Below are positions 1 to 7,741 of a stretch of 64,000 bases of DNA, one piece after another. Source of the DNA: Clostridia bacterium. Its GTDB lineage: Bacteria; Bacillota; Clostridia; Oscillospirales; Acutalibacteraceae. The position numbers and the translations under genes were made by a program. The stretch lies in the NCBI GenBank assembly GCA_017415025.1, contig JAFQJH010000004.1:226031-290030 (forward strand). The letters run 5' to 3'. The notes under the pieces are model-generated. The model saw only the letters and a program-made list of their open reading frames with translations, was not told where the DNA came from and searched no databases. Position 1 is the first letter of the stretch, and each line of letters starts with the position of its first letter.

Positions 1-25
1 TGCTTTTTTGTTGGTAATAAAGGAA

Positions 26-1348
26 CTATTCGGTCTCGCTCTCCGATGTTATTGAAAAGACATTTAATATCTGCATCGGATAGGACTCGGCTACCATACC
101 GTCAAATTCAATTTTCAAATAATCGCCGACGGCATAATCGGGACAGCCCTCAATATCAGTTTTAACAACCACCTTGTCAGAAGACATAAAACGCTGATTG
201 CCGTTATCTGTCACCATAACAAGGCAGCTATCTTTATACTTTTCGATAACAACACCTTCAAAACACGCTTGTTCTGAGATGTATTTCTTCGGTATGGTTT
301 CGATGGGCCAATCATATCCCATAGCATTGTATTCTTCATAAAGAAAGAAGTAATAACTATGCTCCTTGTCAGCCTTAAAGCTTATGATTTCTTCTTCCGT
401 TAAGAGTAACGATATAACGCTCGAGCCCCATTTGTCCGTTTCTATTTCAAGCTCCTCTGTATATCCCCACTCATAAAAATTATCCTTAATTTCTTTATAT
501 TCTGTATCTGTAATTGTAAAAAAATCTTTACCAACTCGGATAACAACTCGGAATAGTTCATTATTATTATATTGTTCAAGCGCGGCTTTCAAAACAGCTG
601 AAATTACATAGTCACCATTTACAGGCATACCATAGTCACCCGCCGTGTCTAACCCTTCCATAGACGAAATAATAAGCGGCTTGGGCAAGTTCTGCTTGCC
701 TGCGCCGTCGCTTTCATCAAACAAGAAGAAGAAATATCCGTGCTCATCATCAGCCTTGAATTTTCTCAACGCATCCTCCTTGACAAGCATCGTCAATACT
801 GCGCGGTTCCAGTTATCATCTGTTATTTCGAGTGCGGAGCTGTAACCCCAATCATAAAACATATCCGCTATTTTCTGAAGCTCCTTGCCCTGCACCATTT
901 TGCCGTCCTCATACACACGGACGATAACCCTGTAAATCACCTTATCTTCATACTCTTCCAACGCGGCATTCAGCGGAATAGAATAGTGGTGTGTTCCGTC
1001 CTTGGGCAAAGCATAGCACGCGGATGCCGATGCTTTTTCGTAGGAGGAAATCAGCGTCACGCCTCCCCTGTTCTCCGTCGTTCCCATCGGCTGATATACA
1101 TTATTTTCGTTTACTGACGGTTCCTCTCCAGGGCCGTAGTTATCCTTAATTCCGGGATAGATTGCATCCTCCGTCTGTTGCACTTCAGGTGTAAAGATTC
1201 CGCTCTGCCACAATCCGACACCGACAAGCACCGCCAGACACACGCACGAAAGTGATGTCACAATACTTTTCCTTGTCCGCCTCTGCTTTTGCACAATTTC
1301 ATCTCTGCGGCGGAAAACGTCATCCGCCATTTCATTATAATTCTTCAT
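26..1348 (-). CDS. Membrane-anchored anti-sigma-like protein with duplicated extracytoplasmic domain
   Basis: Predicted single-pass membrane protein of 440 residues, probably the anti-sigma partner of the ECF sigma factor immediately upstream. A basic cytoplasmic segment (1-27) is followed by one hydrophobic helix (about 28-50) and a large outer part. The outer part contains two similar copies of about 92 residues (about 121-212 and 247-340). Both share a FRV/YRV-type strand, an F/YDWGY or FYEWGY motif, the phrase FKAD-EH and an FFL end. A C-terminal segment (361-433) looks like a small beta-barrel of the DUF3221 kind. I chose the ATG at 1348 because AAGGAGG lies just before it and it overlaps the sigma stop by 14 bases, which indicates translational coupling. 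No zinc-binding anti-sigma HxxxCxxC motif is visible, so the anti-sigma role is inferred from position and topology. Confidence 0.75.
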   Translation of the reverse strand: MKNYNEMADDVFRRRDEIVQKQRRTRKSIVTSLSCVCLAVLVGVGLWQSGIFTPEVQQTEDAIYPGIKDNYGPGEEPSVNENNVYQPMGTTENRGGVTLISSYEKASASACYALPKDGTHHYSIPLNAALEEYEDKVIYRVIVRVYEDGKMVQGKELQKIADMFYDWGYSSALEITDDNWNRAVLTMLVKEDALRKFKADDEHGYFFFLFDESDGAGKQNLPKPLIISSMEGLDTAGDYGMPVNGDYVISAVLKAALEQYNNNELFRVVIRVGKDFFTITDTEYKEIKDNFYEWGYTEELEIETDKWGSSVISLLLTEEEIISFKADKEHSYYFFLYEEYNAMGYDWPIETIPKKYISEQACFEGVVIEKYKDSCLVMVTDNGNQRFMSSDKVVVKTDIEGCPDYAVGDYLKIEFDGMVAESYPMQILNVFSITSESETE

Positions 1349-1892
1349 AAATAAAATCCTCCTTCTCGAGTTCTTCCCCGAGAGCCTTTCTTGCCCTCGA
1401 AACAAGAGCTTCAATGCTGTGGACTTTTTTCTTCATCACTGCGGCAGTTTCCTTGTTGCTGAAATCCTCAAAATAGGTCAGCCACAGCACCTGCCTGTAT
1501 TCGGGCTTTAATCTGCACATTGCGCGGTGCACCGTTATTCTGCGCTCCTCCCGAAAAAAATCCTCCTCGAAAGACCTTTCATCATCCGTCATTTCGCTAA
1601 TTTCATCAATCGGAATTTCCTTTCGCTTTGAACGCTTTTTAAGATAATCAAGCGCAACGTTCCTGCCGATTGCATAAAGCCACGTTTTGAATGCCGATTT
1701 ACCTGAAAACTTCGGTTTTCGGGTCACGAGTTTAACAAAGGTGTCCTCGGCAAGCTCTTCGGCAGTATGTAAATCACTCACAAAGCCGTGCAGATAAAAA
1801 ATCAGCCCGTCCTTATAATCGCGTATAACTTCAACAAATCCGCTCTCGTCACCTTCCAGAAAACGGCGGTAGCTACCTGCACCGTTATCCAT
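1335..1892 (-). CDS. ECF-type RNA polymerase sigma factor
   Basis: Small sigma-70 family factor of 185 residues with only regions 2 and 4, the ECF pattern. Region 2 lies at about 20-90 and carries the AEELAEDTFVKL core-binding segment and the FKTWLYAIGRNVALDYLKK -10 recognition helix. A short acidic linker follows, then region 4 at about 115-175 with LKPEYRQVLWLTYFEDFSNKETA and the DNA-reading helix SIEALVSRARKAL. The ATG at 1892 is preferred over one two codons earlier because AAGGAG sits 7 bases upstream of it. The gene overlaps the start of the membrane-anchored partner. Upstream at 1928-1958 there is a possible ECF-type promoter, which would make the operon autoregulated. The stimulus is unknown. 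Confidence 0.9.
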   Translation of the reverse strand: MDNGAGSYRRFLEGDESGFVEVIRDYKDGLIFYLHGFVSDLHTAEELAEDTFVKLVTRKPKFSGKSAFKTWLYAIGRNVALDYLKKRSKRKEIPIDEISEMTDDERSFEEDFFREERRITVHRAMCRLKPEYRQVLWLTYFEDFSNKETAAVMKKKVHSIEALVSRARKALGEELEKEDFIYEEL

Positions 1893-1927
1893 CGGCATTC
1901 TCCTTTCCGAAAGAATTATCCTTTCAC

Positions 1928-1958
1928 TTATTAGACTGACTAAAAAAGCAAAACCTCA
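1928..1958 (-). promoter_or_regulatory. Possible ECF-sigma autoregulated promoter
   Basis: Read on the minus strand, a TGAGGTTTT element is followed after about 14 bases by TCTAATAA. This resembles the GT-rich -35 and GTCTAA-type -10 of autoregulated Clostridia ECF promoters. It lies 36 bases before the sigma start. It is a visual match only. Confidence 0.35.
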
Positions 1959-1960
1959 CA

Positions 1961-1998
1961 TTAAAAATAAAAAAGCTGAAAAAACTTAGTTTTCAGCT
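1961..1998 (-). terminator. Rho-independent terminator
   Basis: Nine-base-pair stem AGCTGAAAA/TTTTCAGCT with a 7-base loop, followed on the minus strand by a long T-rich run. It ends the 113-residue membrane protein gene and separates it from the sigma operon. Confidence 0.65.
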
Positions 1999-2014
1999 CC
2001 TTGCAACTATTAAA

Positions 2015-2356
2015 TTAAACAGAAAGTATTCTCGCAACCCAGAGAGAGAAGAAGATATAAAAAACGGCAACTAAAATATAGATGTAATAAAGAATAGATT
2101 TAAGTATGTACTGCTTTTTTGCTTCCTTGTTTTCCGCAAGAGCAAAGCGCTCCGTGCTGACCTTCTGTGCCGCAACAATTATAGTGAAAAGAAGTGCAAC
2201 GGTAAAAGCCACCGTACCCCAGAACGGAAGCTGAACGCCGCCTGTTCGAAGGAAGTAGCCGACAATCGCAATAACGACCGACACACCGAGCCAGATAAAT
2301 TTTTCAACAGGCTTCGGCATTTTTTCAGTTGTCTGTGTTTTTTCATTCTTGCTCAT
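2015..2356 (-). CDS. Small three-helix membrane protein, function unknown
   Basis: Hypothetical protein of 113 residues. A charged, soluble N-terminus (1-18) precedes three hydrophobic stretches at about 22-38, 45-62 and 85-108, so it is probably an integral cytoplasmic-membrane protein. A Lys/Glu-rich loop (about 66-84) lies between helices 2 and 3. AGGGG is 8 bases before the ATG, and a clear terminator follows the stop. It is divergent from the aldo/keto reductase gene and is not in the sigma operon. I recognise no family and assign no function. Confidence 0.65.
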   Translation of the reverse strand: MSKNEKTQTTEKMPKPVEKFIWLGVSVVIAIVGYFLRTGGVQLPFWGTVAFTVALLFTIIVAAQKVSTERFALAENKEAKKQYILKSILYYIYILVAVFYIFFSLWVARILSV

Positions 2357-2422
2357 CGCAAATACCCCTAATATATATTAAAGTTATAATAACACAACGC
2401 TGTACCATTTTCAAGAATAATA

Positions 2423-2451
2423 TTGAAAATGTTTTTTCTGTATGATAAAAT
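2423..2451 (+). promoter_or_regulatory. Candidate promoter for the aldo/keto reductase operon
   Basis: TTGAAA and TAAAAT separated by 17 bases, 38 bases before the start codon. Confidence 0.4.
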
Positions 2452-2488
2452 TAACAAGATATGTTTTTACAATAAAGGAGGCAGTCCT

Positions 2489-3610
2489 ATGCAGAACAGA
2501 AAATTTGAAAATCTCGGAGTTGAGGCATCCGTTCTCGGCTTCGGTTGTATGCGTTTCCCCACAGTTGACGGCAAGATTGATGAGGCAGAATCCGAGCGTA
2601 TGCTCGACCGTGCTATGCAGGCAGGCGTTACATATTACGATACCGCTTATCCCTATCACGACGGAGAAAGCGAGCCTTTTGTAGGCAAGGCACTCAAAAA
2701 ATATGACAGGTCGTCATATCTGCTTGCAACAAAGCTTCCTATATGGAAATTGGAATCCATTGAGGACGTTGAAAAAATCTTTAATGACCAGCTTGCAAGA
2801 CTCGGCGTTGATTACGTTGACTTCTATCTTCTTCACGCAGTTGATATGGAAAAATGGAAGACCATTCTCAAGCTCGGCATCCTCGACTACTGCGACAACC
2901 TCAAAAAAGAGGGCAAAATTCGTTATTTCGGCTTCTCCTTCCACGATGAATACGAGGCTTTTGAGGAGATTCTTTCTTACAGAAAATGGGATTTTGTTCA
3001 GCTTCAGCTCAATTATATCGACATCCGTGAGCAGGCAGGTCTCAGGGGCGTTGAGCTTTGCAACAAGCTCGGTGTGCCGATTATCGTAATGGAGCCTGTC
3101 AAGGGCGGTACGCTCGCAAAGCTTCCCGACGAGGTCGAAGCAAAATTCAAGGAAGCTGACCCCGATGCATCCACATCCTCCTGGGCTATGCGCTGGTGCG
3201 GTACTCTGCCCGGAGTAAAGGTAATCCTCAGCGGAATGAGCACAATGGAGCAGGTTGAAGATAACCTTAAAACCTTCGGTAATTTCAAGGAGCTTGACGA
3301 AAAGGAGAAGGCTCTTGTTCAGGACGTTGCCGATACTCTTAACAGCCGTATGAGAAACGGTTGCACGGACTGCCGCTACTGTATGCCCTGCCCTGCAGGT
3401 GTTAATATTCCCGCAAACTTTGACCGTTGGAACAAGTACGCAGTTTACGGAAACACAGAAAACGCAAAAGAGCGTTGGGCAAGCTTCAAGGATGAAGAAA
3501 AAGCTCACAACTGCATTGAATGCGGAGTGTGCGAGACAAAATGTCCGCAAAAAATCAACATCCGTGCAGATCTCAAGACTTTACAGAAAGAGATGGACAG
3601 CCTGAAATGA
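2489..3610 (+). CDS. Aldo/keto reductase with C-terminal 4Fe-4S ferredoxin domain
   Basis: Soluble oxidoreductase of 373 residues from the ferredoxin-fused aldo/keto reductase family common in anaerobes. The N-terminal barrel starts with the usual FENLGVEASVLGFGCMR strand. It carries the Asp/Tyr pair in DTAYPYH, the Lys in ATKLP and the His in YLLHAVD, so the catalytic tetrad looks complete. The C-terminal 90 residues hold two cysteine clusters, CTDCRYCMPC and CIECGVCETKC, typical of paired 4Fe-4S clusters. The start at 2489 follows AAAGGAGG; upstream in-frame codons lack a binding site. The stop overlaps the next ATG (ATGA), so it is coupled to an ECF transporter S component. The substrate is unknown. 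Confidence 0.92.
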   Translation: MQNRKFENLGVEASVLGFGCMRFPTVDGKIDEAESERMLDRAMQAGVTYYDTAYPYHDGESEPFVGKALKKYDRSSYLLATKLPIWKLESIEDVEKIFNDQLARLGVDYVDFYLLHAVDMEKWKTILKLGILDYCDNLKKEGKIRYFGFSFHDEYEAFEEILSYRKWDFVQLQLNYIDIREQAGLRGVELCNKLGVPIIVMEPVKGGTLAKLPDEVEAKFKEADPDASTSSWAMRWCGTLPGVKVILSGMSTMEQVEDNLKTFGNFKELDEKEKALVQDVADTLNSRMRNGCTDCRYCMPCPAGVNIPANFDRWNKYAVYGNTENAKERWASFKDEEKAHNCIECGVCETKCPQKINIRADLKTLQKEMDSLK

Positions 3611-4143
3611 AAAGAGACTCAAAAACCGTAAAAATTGCCCTTGGCGCAATGCTGACAGCCCTCAGCATTGTTTTGCCGCAGATTTTTCACCTGACAGGTA
3701 TTCCACAGGTAGGTGCGGTTTTTCTGCCGATGCACATTCCCGTGCTTCTCGCGGGCTTTATGCTCGGTCCCGTATATGCCCCGATTATCGGTGCGTTTGC
3801 ACCCGTTATCAGCCACCTGCTGACTAATATGCCCGTCGCCGCACGACTGCCGTTTATGATAGTTGAGCTTCTGTTTTACGGACTTGCGAGCGGTCTTTTC
3901 TACCACGTTTTCAGGTTGAAGGAAAAACGCTTCGGTGCTGTTGTTACCCTTGCACTTTCGATGCTTGTCGGCAGACTTGCTTATGCACTGTCTCTCGTTA
4001 TCGCCGCCGAATTTTTCGGTATTGAAGGCGGATATATGGCAGCCGTATCGGCAACGGTTACGGGTATTTACGGCATCGTGCTTCAGTTCATTACCATTCC
4101 CCCGATAGTTTTCGCCTGTAAAAAGGGTGGTTTTATAAAATGA
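3607..4143 (+). CDS. ECF transporter S component (substrate-binding membrane subunit)
   Basis: Integral membrane protein of 178 residues resembling the S components of energy-coupling-factor vitamin importers. These bind one vitamin or cofactor precursor and borrow a shared EcfA-EcfA'-EcfT module. It has about five to six hydrophobic segments. The N-terminus has the K-x-A-LGAMLTALSIVLP pattern that in many S components holds the T-contacting alanine motif. The paired PMHIPVLLAGFMLGP and GAFAPVISHLL segments are also characteristic. No ATPase or T subunit is nearby, so it would be a group II member. Start and stop both overlap neighbours by ATGA. The vitamin cannot be read from the sequence. 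Confidence 0.82.
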   Translation: MKRDSKTVKIALGAMLTALSIVLPQIFHLTGIPQVGAVFLPMHIPVLLAGFMLGPVYAPIIGAFAPVISHLLTNMPVAARLPFMIVELLFYGLASGLFYHVFRLKEKRFGAVVTLALSMLVGRLAYALSLVIAAEFFGIEGGYMAAVSATVTGIYGIVLQFITIPPIVFACKKGGFIK

Positions 4144-4565
4144 CAGACATTGAAAAAGCGAAGGCTTTATTAAAAGAAAAAAACGCAACCCTCGTTGCGG
4201 TGAGTAACAGCGAAATTTATTTTTCACACGACCGCGGAGTTTCGCCCATCCTCAATCTTATTGACACAAATCCGCATTTTTTCCGCGGTGCATCGGTAGC
4301 CGATAAGGTTATCGGCAAGGCGGCGGCAATGCTTCTTGCAAAATACGGTGTCAGTGAAATTCACGCCGTATTGGTTAGTGAAAAAGCAATCGGTTATCTT
4401 AAAAGCAAGGATATTAAGATAACCTTTGACACGGCAGTTGACCACATAATAAACCGCGACAAAACCGATATGTGTCCGATGGAAAAATGCGTTCTTAATA
4501 CCGACAACGAAGACGAGGCTGAGGCACTTATCCGCGCAACAAGAGAAAAACTTTTGAAGAAATGA
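4140..4565 (+). CDS. DUF1893 family protein (cytidine-deaminase-like fold)
   Basis: Protein of 141 residues matching the DUF1893 pattern: an N-terminal LLKEKNATLVAVSNSEIYFSHDRGVSP strand-turn, then a central ADKVIGKAAAMLLAKYGV helix, and a C-terminal CPMEKCVL motif. The family is thought to share the deaminase fold, with CPMEKC taking the place of the PCxxC zinc motif (from memory). The biochemical role is not established. The start overlaps the transporter stop by ATGA, so it is the third gene of a coupled set with the aldo/keto reductase and the S component. This suggests a shared, possibly cofactor-related, function. Confidence 0.82.
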   Translation: MTDIEKAKALLKEKNATLVAVSNSEIYFSHDRGVSPILNLIDTNPHFFRGASVADKVIGKAAAMLLAKYGVSEIHAVLVSEKAIGYLKSKDIKITFDTAVDHIINRDKTDMCPMEKCVLNTDNEDEAEALIRATREKLLKK

Positions 4566-4575
4566 GGAAAATATT

Positions 4576-4920
4576 ATGCCGATGATTTTAACAAAAACAA
4601 ATACACCTATCTCCGAGGCTGACGAGCTGGAGCTCAAGGAGCTTTTCGGAAAGGCAATTGAAAGTCTCCCCGGTAAAACCGAAAACTGGCTTATGCTCGG
4701 CTTTGAGGCAAACCACAGATTGTGGTTCCGCGGCGACAATTCCAAGGCTCTCGCCTACGTTGAGGTAAGCGCACTCGGCAAAATCAGCCCCGATTCTGCG
4801 GAAAAGCTGACAGCAGAAATCTGCGATATTTTAAAGACAGTTCTCGGCATTGAGGGCGACGGAGTTTATGTTAAATATGAAGAAACCGACAAATGGGGCT
4901 TTGACGGCGGAAATTTCTAA
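4576..4920 (+). CDS. MIF-like phenylpyruvate tautomerase family protein
   Basis: Protein of 114 residues, the normal size of the MIF/D-dopachrome tautomerase family. The sequence begins Met-Pro, and after Met removal Pro becomes the N-terminal catalytic base of the family. Other family landmarks are PGKTENWLMLGFEANHRLWFRG (the MIF beta-strand/loop that carries the active-site Lys in animal proteins) and a C-terminal VYVKYEETDKWGFDG similar to the trimer-interface tail. It starts 10 bases after the DUF1893 stop, so it is probably read through from that operon. A hairpin follows at 4945-4974. Tautomerase activity is likely; whether it also acts outside the cell is unknown, and no signal peptide is present. 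Confidence 0.88.
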   Translation: MPMILTKTNTPISEADELELKELFGKAIESLPGKTENWLMLGFEANHRLWFRGDNSKALAYVEVSALGKISPDSAEKLTAEICDILKTVLGIEGDGVYVKYEETDKWGFDGGNF

Positions 4921-4944
4921 AAACTTAAAAAATAAATTAAAATT

Positions 4945-4974
4945 AAAGCGGTAAGGTATTGACTTTACCGCTTT
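4945..4974. terminator. Terminator-like hairpin
   Basis: Ten-base-pair stem AAAGCGGTAA/TTACCGCTTT with a 10-base loop. The T-run is weak on the plus strand, so partial read-through into the next gene is possible. Confidence 0.5.
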
Positions 4975-5015
4975 AAAGTGTTATACTGACGGAAATTGTT
5001 TAAAGGAAGATAAAA

Positions 5016-6659
5016 ATGCCTATTACAGAAATACTTAACAAAAACGCGGAGCTCTGGCCCGATGACATTGCTCTCGTAGAAATCAACCCCAAAAATGAGG
5101 AAGCGGGCGGAAGAGTTACCTGGCGTGATTATTCTCTTATCGAGGCTAATCCGAACGAGTTTTACCGCCGTGAAATCACATGGAAGGAATTTAATAAGAA
5201 GGCTAACCGCTTTGCGAACCTCCTTATGACAAGAGGCATCAAGAAGGGTGACAAGGTTTCCATACTTATGATGAACTGCCTCGAGTGGCTGCCGATCTAC
5301 TTCGGTATTCTTAAGGCGGGTGCGGTTGCAGTTCCCCTCAACTACCGCTATACAGCAGAAGAAATCAAATACTGCGTCAACAAATCCGATTCCGAATTTG
5401 TTGTTTTCGGCCCCGAGTTTATCGGCCGTATTGAGGAAATCTGCCACAGAATGCCGTCAGTCAAGATGTGGCTTTATGCAGGCGAGGGCTGTCCGACCTT
5501 TGCGGAGAGCTACGAGTCACTTATCCAGTACTGCTCAACCCACGCTCCGAAAATTGAAATTACGGACGAGGATGACGGCGCAATCTACTTCTCATCAGGT
5601 ACAACAGGCTTCCCGAAGGCTATTTTACATAATCACGAAAGCCTTGTTCACGCGGCACGCACAGAGCAGGCTCACCATTCGCAGACGAAGGATGACGTTT
5701 TCCTCTGCATTCCTCCCCTTTACCATACGGGTGCAAAGATGCACTGGTTCGGCTCGTTCCTTGTCGGCGGTAAGGCTGTTCTTCTTAAGGGTATCAAGCC
5801 CGAGTGGATTATGAAGGCTGTTTCGGAAGAGAACTGCTCTATCGTATGGCTTCTCGTGCCGTGGGCGCAGGATATTCTTGATGCGATTGACCGCGGTGAT
5901 ATCAAGCTTGACGAATACAAGCTCGACCAGTGGAGACTTATGCACATCGGTGCACAGCCCGTTCCCCCGAGTCTTATCAGACGTTGGAAAAACATTTTTC
6001 CGAACCACGATTACGATACAAACTACGGCTTGAGCGAATCAATCGGCCCCGGCTGTGTTCACCTCGGTATTGAAAATATCCACAAGGTCGGCGCTATCGG
6101 TAAGGCCGGTTTCGGCTGGGAGGTCAAAATTGTTGACCCGTGCCACAACGAGGTTGCACGCGGTGCGGTCGGTGAGCTCGCTGTCAAGGGTCCCGGCGTT
6201 ATGACCTGCTACTACAAGGATGAAAAATCCACCAACGAGGTTCTCGCTGACGGTTGGCTCTTCACAGGTGATATGGCGCAGGAGGATGAGGACGGCTTCA
6301 TCTACCTTGTTGACCGTAAGAAGGACGTTATCATCTCCGGCGGTGAAAACCTTTATCCCGTACAGATTGAAGACTTCCTTCGCAAGAACGATGCAATCAA
6401 GGACGTTGCGGTTATCGGTATTCCCGATGCAAGACTCGGCGAAATCGCGGCGGCAGTAATCGAGGTTAAGCCCGATTACACTCTTACCGAAGAAGAGGTC
6501 AACGACTTCTGTCTCGACCTTCCGAAATACAAGAGACCGAGGAAGATTATCTTCAGCGACGTTCCGCGTAACCCGACGGGCAAGATTGAAAAGCCCGTTC
6601 TTCGCAAGATGTACTGCGGCGAAAGCGTTGTTGCACAGCAGAACGAAATCAATAAATAA
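5016..6659 (+). CDS. Acyl-CoA synthetase, AMP-binding family
   Basis: Adenylate-forming ligase of 547 residues that would activate a carboxylic acid as acyl-AMP and pass it to CoA. All core motifs are visible: the P-loop-like YFSSGTTGFPK (about 192-202), YGLSESIGPG, the hinge region FTGDMAQEDEDGFIYLVDRKKDVIISGGENLYP, and the C-terminal NPTGKIEKPVLR with the catalytic Lys. The length is normal for medium-chain or aromatic acyl-CoA synthetases. An RBS (AAAGGAAG) precedes the ATG. It stands alone between two hairpins, with no fatty-acid or bile-acid pathway genes beside it. A bile-acid CoA ligase role is possible in a gut organism that also encodes a bile salt hydrolase 10 kb away, but nothing here proves it. 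Confidence 0.88.
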   Translation: MPITEILNKNAELWPDDIALVEINPKNEEAGGRVTWRDYSLIEANPNEFYRREITWKEFNKKANRFANLLMTRGIKKGDKVSILMMNCLEWLPIYFGILKAGAVAVPLNYRYTAEEIKYCVNKSDSEFVVFGPEFIGRIEEICHRMPSVKMWLYAGEGCPTFAESYESLIQYCSTHAPKIEITDEDDGAIYFSSGTTGFPKAILHNHESLVHAARTEQAHHSQTKDDVFLCIPPLYHTGAKMHWFGSFLVGGKAVLLKGIKPEWIMKAVSEENCSIVWLLVPWAQDILDAIDRGDIKLDEYKLDQWRLMHIGAQPVPPSLIRRWKNIFPNHDYDTNYGLSESIGPGCVHLGIENIHKVGAIGKAGFGWEVKIVDPCHNEVARGAVGELAVKGPGVMTCYYKDEKSTNEVLADGWLFTGDMAQEDEDGFIYLVDRKKDVIISGGENLYPVQIEDFLRKNDAIKDVAVIGIPDARLGEIAAAVIEVKPDYTLTEEEVNDFCLDLPKYKRPRKIIFSDVPRNPTGKIEKPVLRKMYCGESVVAQQNEINK

Positions 6660-6681
6660 AGAAAGAAAGAAATAAAGAAAG

Positions 6682-6713
6682 AAGAGTTGGCTTAATTTTT
6701 CAAGCCAACTCTT
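6682..6713. terminator. Bidirectional terminator
   Basis: Twelve-base-pair stem AAGAGTTGGCTT/AAGCCAACTCTT with an 8-base loop. It lies between the convergent acyl-CoA synthetase and isomerase genes. The minus-strand tail is T-rich. Confidence 0.65.
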
Positions 6714-6717
6714 TTGC

Positions 6718-7737
6718 TTATTTATAACACTCAACAACCGTCATATCTGTACCAGTGATTGCGAATTTATTTTTGATAATCTCGGGAACGAAGAAGTAAT
6801 CACCCTTCTTTATTGCTTTTTCATATCCGCCGCCGACTATTTTGCCGTTACCCTCGGTTACAACGTAAATACAAGCGCCCTTGTCAAGAGTAAATTTTCC
6901 GCCGTCAAAAACAATTTTTCTTACCTTGAAGCTCTCTGTGATGCTCTCGTCAATAACAGACTGATAATCAACTCCCTGTTCACTTGCAAGCGGTTTGCTT
7001 GAAAGGGGTGCCGGGAAGGTTTTTTCCATATCAAAGCATTCAAGTGCCGTCTTTTTATCAAGACCGAGGTACATTTCGTTATCCGAAAGACGGTAATCAC
7101 CGCACCAGCGTTCGGGCTGGATTGTAAAATCCGTCGGCTCCTGCACCTCGAGAAGAAGACAGCCTGCGCCGATTGCGTGCACCATTTTTGCAGGGATGTA
7201 AATGATGTCGCCTGCCTTTACGGGGAAGGATTCGAGCAGCTCCTCCATAGCGGTTGTGCTCGTTTCACTCTCGGCAATAGCCTTTTCGAACTGCTCGAGA
7301 GTTACGCCCTTTTTAAAGCCGTAAAAAATCCTCGCATCGGGTCTTGTTGCAAGAATAACCCAGCTTTCCTCCTTGCCGTAATTCGACTTGAAATGCACTC
7401 TTGAAAAAGCCTTGTCGGGGTGAGCCTGAACAGGCAATCTGATTGCGCTGTCGAGAATTTTTGTAAGAATACCGATATCCTCACGCTCGCCGATAAGCTC
7501 GTTTTTATACTGCCTGAGTGCATCGTTGAGATAAAGGTCAGCACCCTGAATTTTTGAAATGCCCTCGTACTCGTCAGTACTGCCCTCGTTAAGAGCGTGC
7601 ACGGCGGAAACTACCCATTCCTCGGGATAATTGCCGTCCGTTGAGTCTTCCGAGAAAAAATCCGCAAAAAGCTTACCGCCCGTGTAAACACGGAAAACAC
7701 GGTTCTTTTCAAAAAATATAGGATAATCAAAAAACAT
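6718..7737 (-). CDS. Class I mannose-6-phosphate isomerase-like cupin protein
   Basis: Cupin-type sugar phosphate isomerase of 339 residues, similar to the short Firmicutes ManA. Zinc-site motifs are present: QAHPD (His), KEESW (Glu) and IPAKMVHAIGAG (His). The C-terminal cupin part (about 265-339) contains the GDYFFVPEII signature. It is the last gene of a four-gene operon (activase, glycyl radical enzyme, FGGY kinase, isomerase) and starts only 4 bases after the kinase stop. It probably interconverts a ketose and aldose phosphate. In this context the substrate may be a product of the upstream radical enzyme rather than mannose-6-phosphate. Confidence 0.82.
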   Translation of the reverse strand: MFFDYPIFFEKNRVFRVYTGGKLFADFFSEDSTDGNYPEEWVVSAVHALNEGSTDEYEGISKIQGADLYLNDALRQYKNELIGEREDIGILTKILDSAIRLPVQAHPDKAFSRVHFKSNYGKEESWVILATRPDARIFYGFKKGVTLEQFEKAIAESETSTTAMEELLESFPVKAGDIIYIPAKMVHAIGAGCLLLEVQEPTDFTIQPERWCGDYRLSDNEMYLGLDKKTALECFDMEKTFPAPLSSKPLASEQGVDYQSVIDESITESFKVRKIVFDGGKFTLDKGACIYVVTEGNGKIVGGGYEKAIKKGDYFFVPEIIKNKFAITGTDMTVVECYK

Positions 7738-7741
7738 AAAA

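Noticed and set aside
2714-3550. 278-codon minus-strand frame opposite the aldo/keto reductase
   Set aside because: Antisense shadow, Cys/Val-rich translation, no ribosome binding site and no family pattern.
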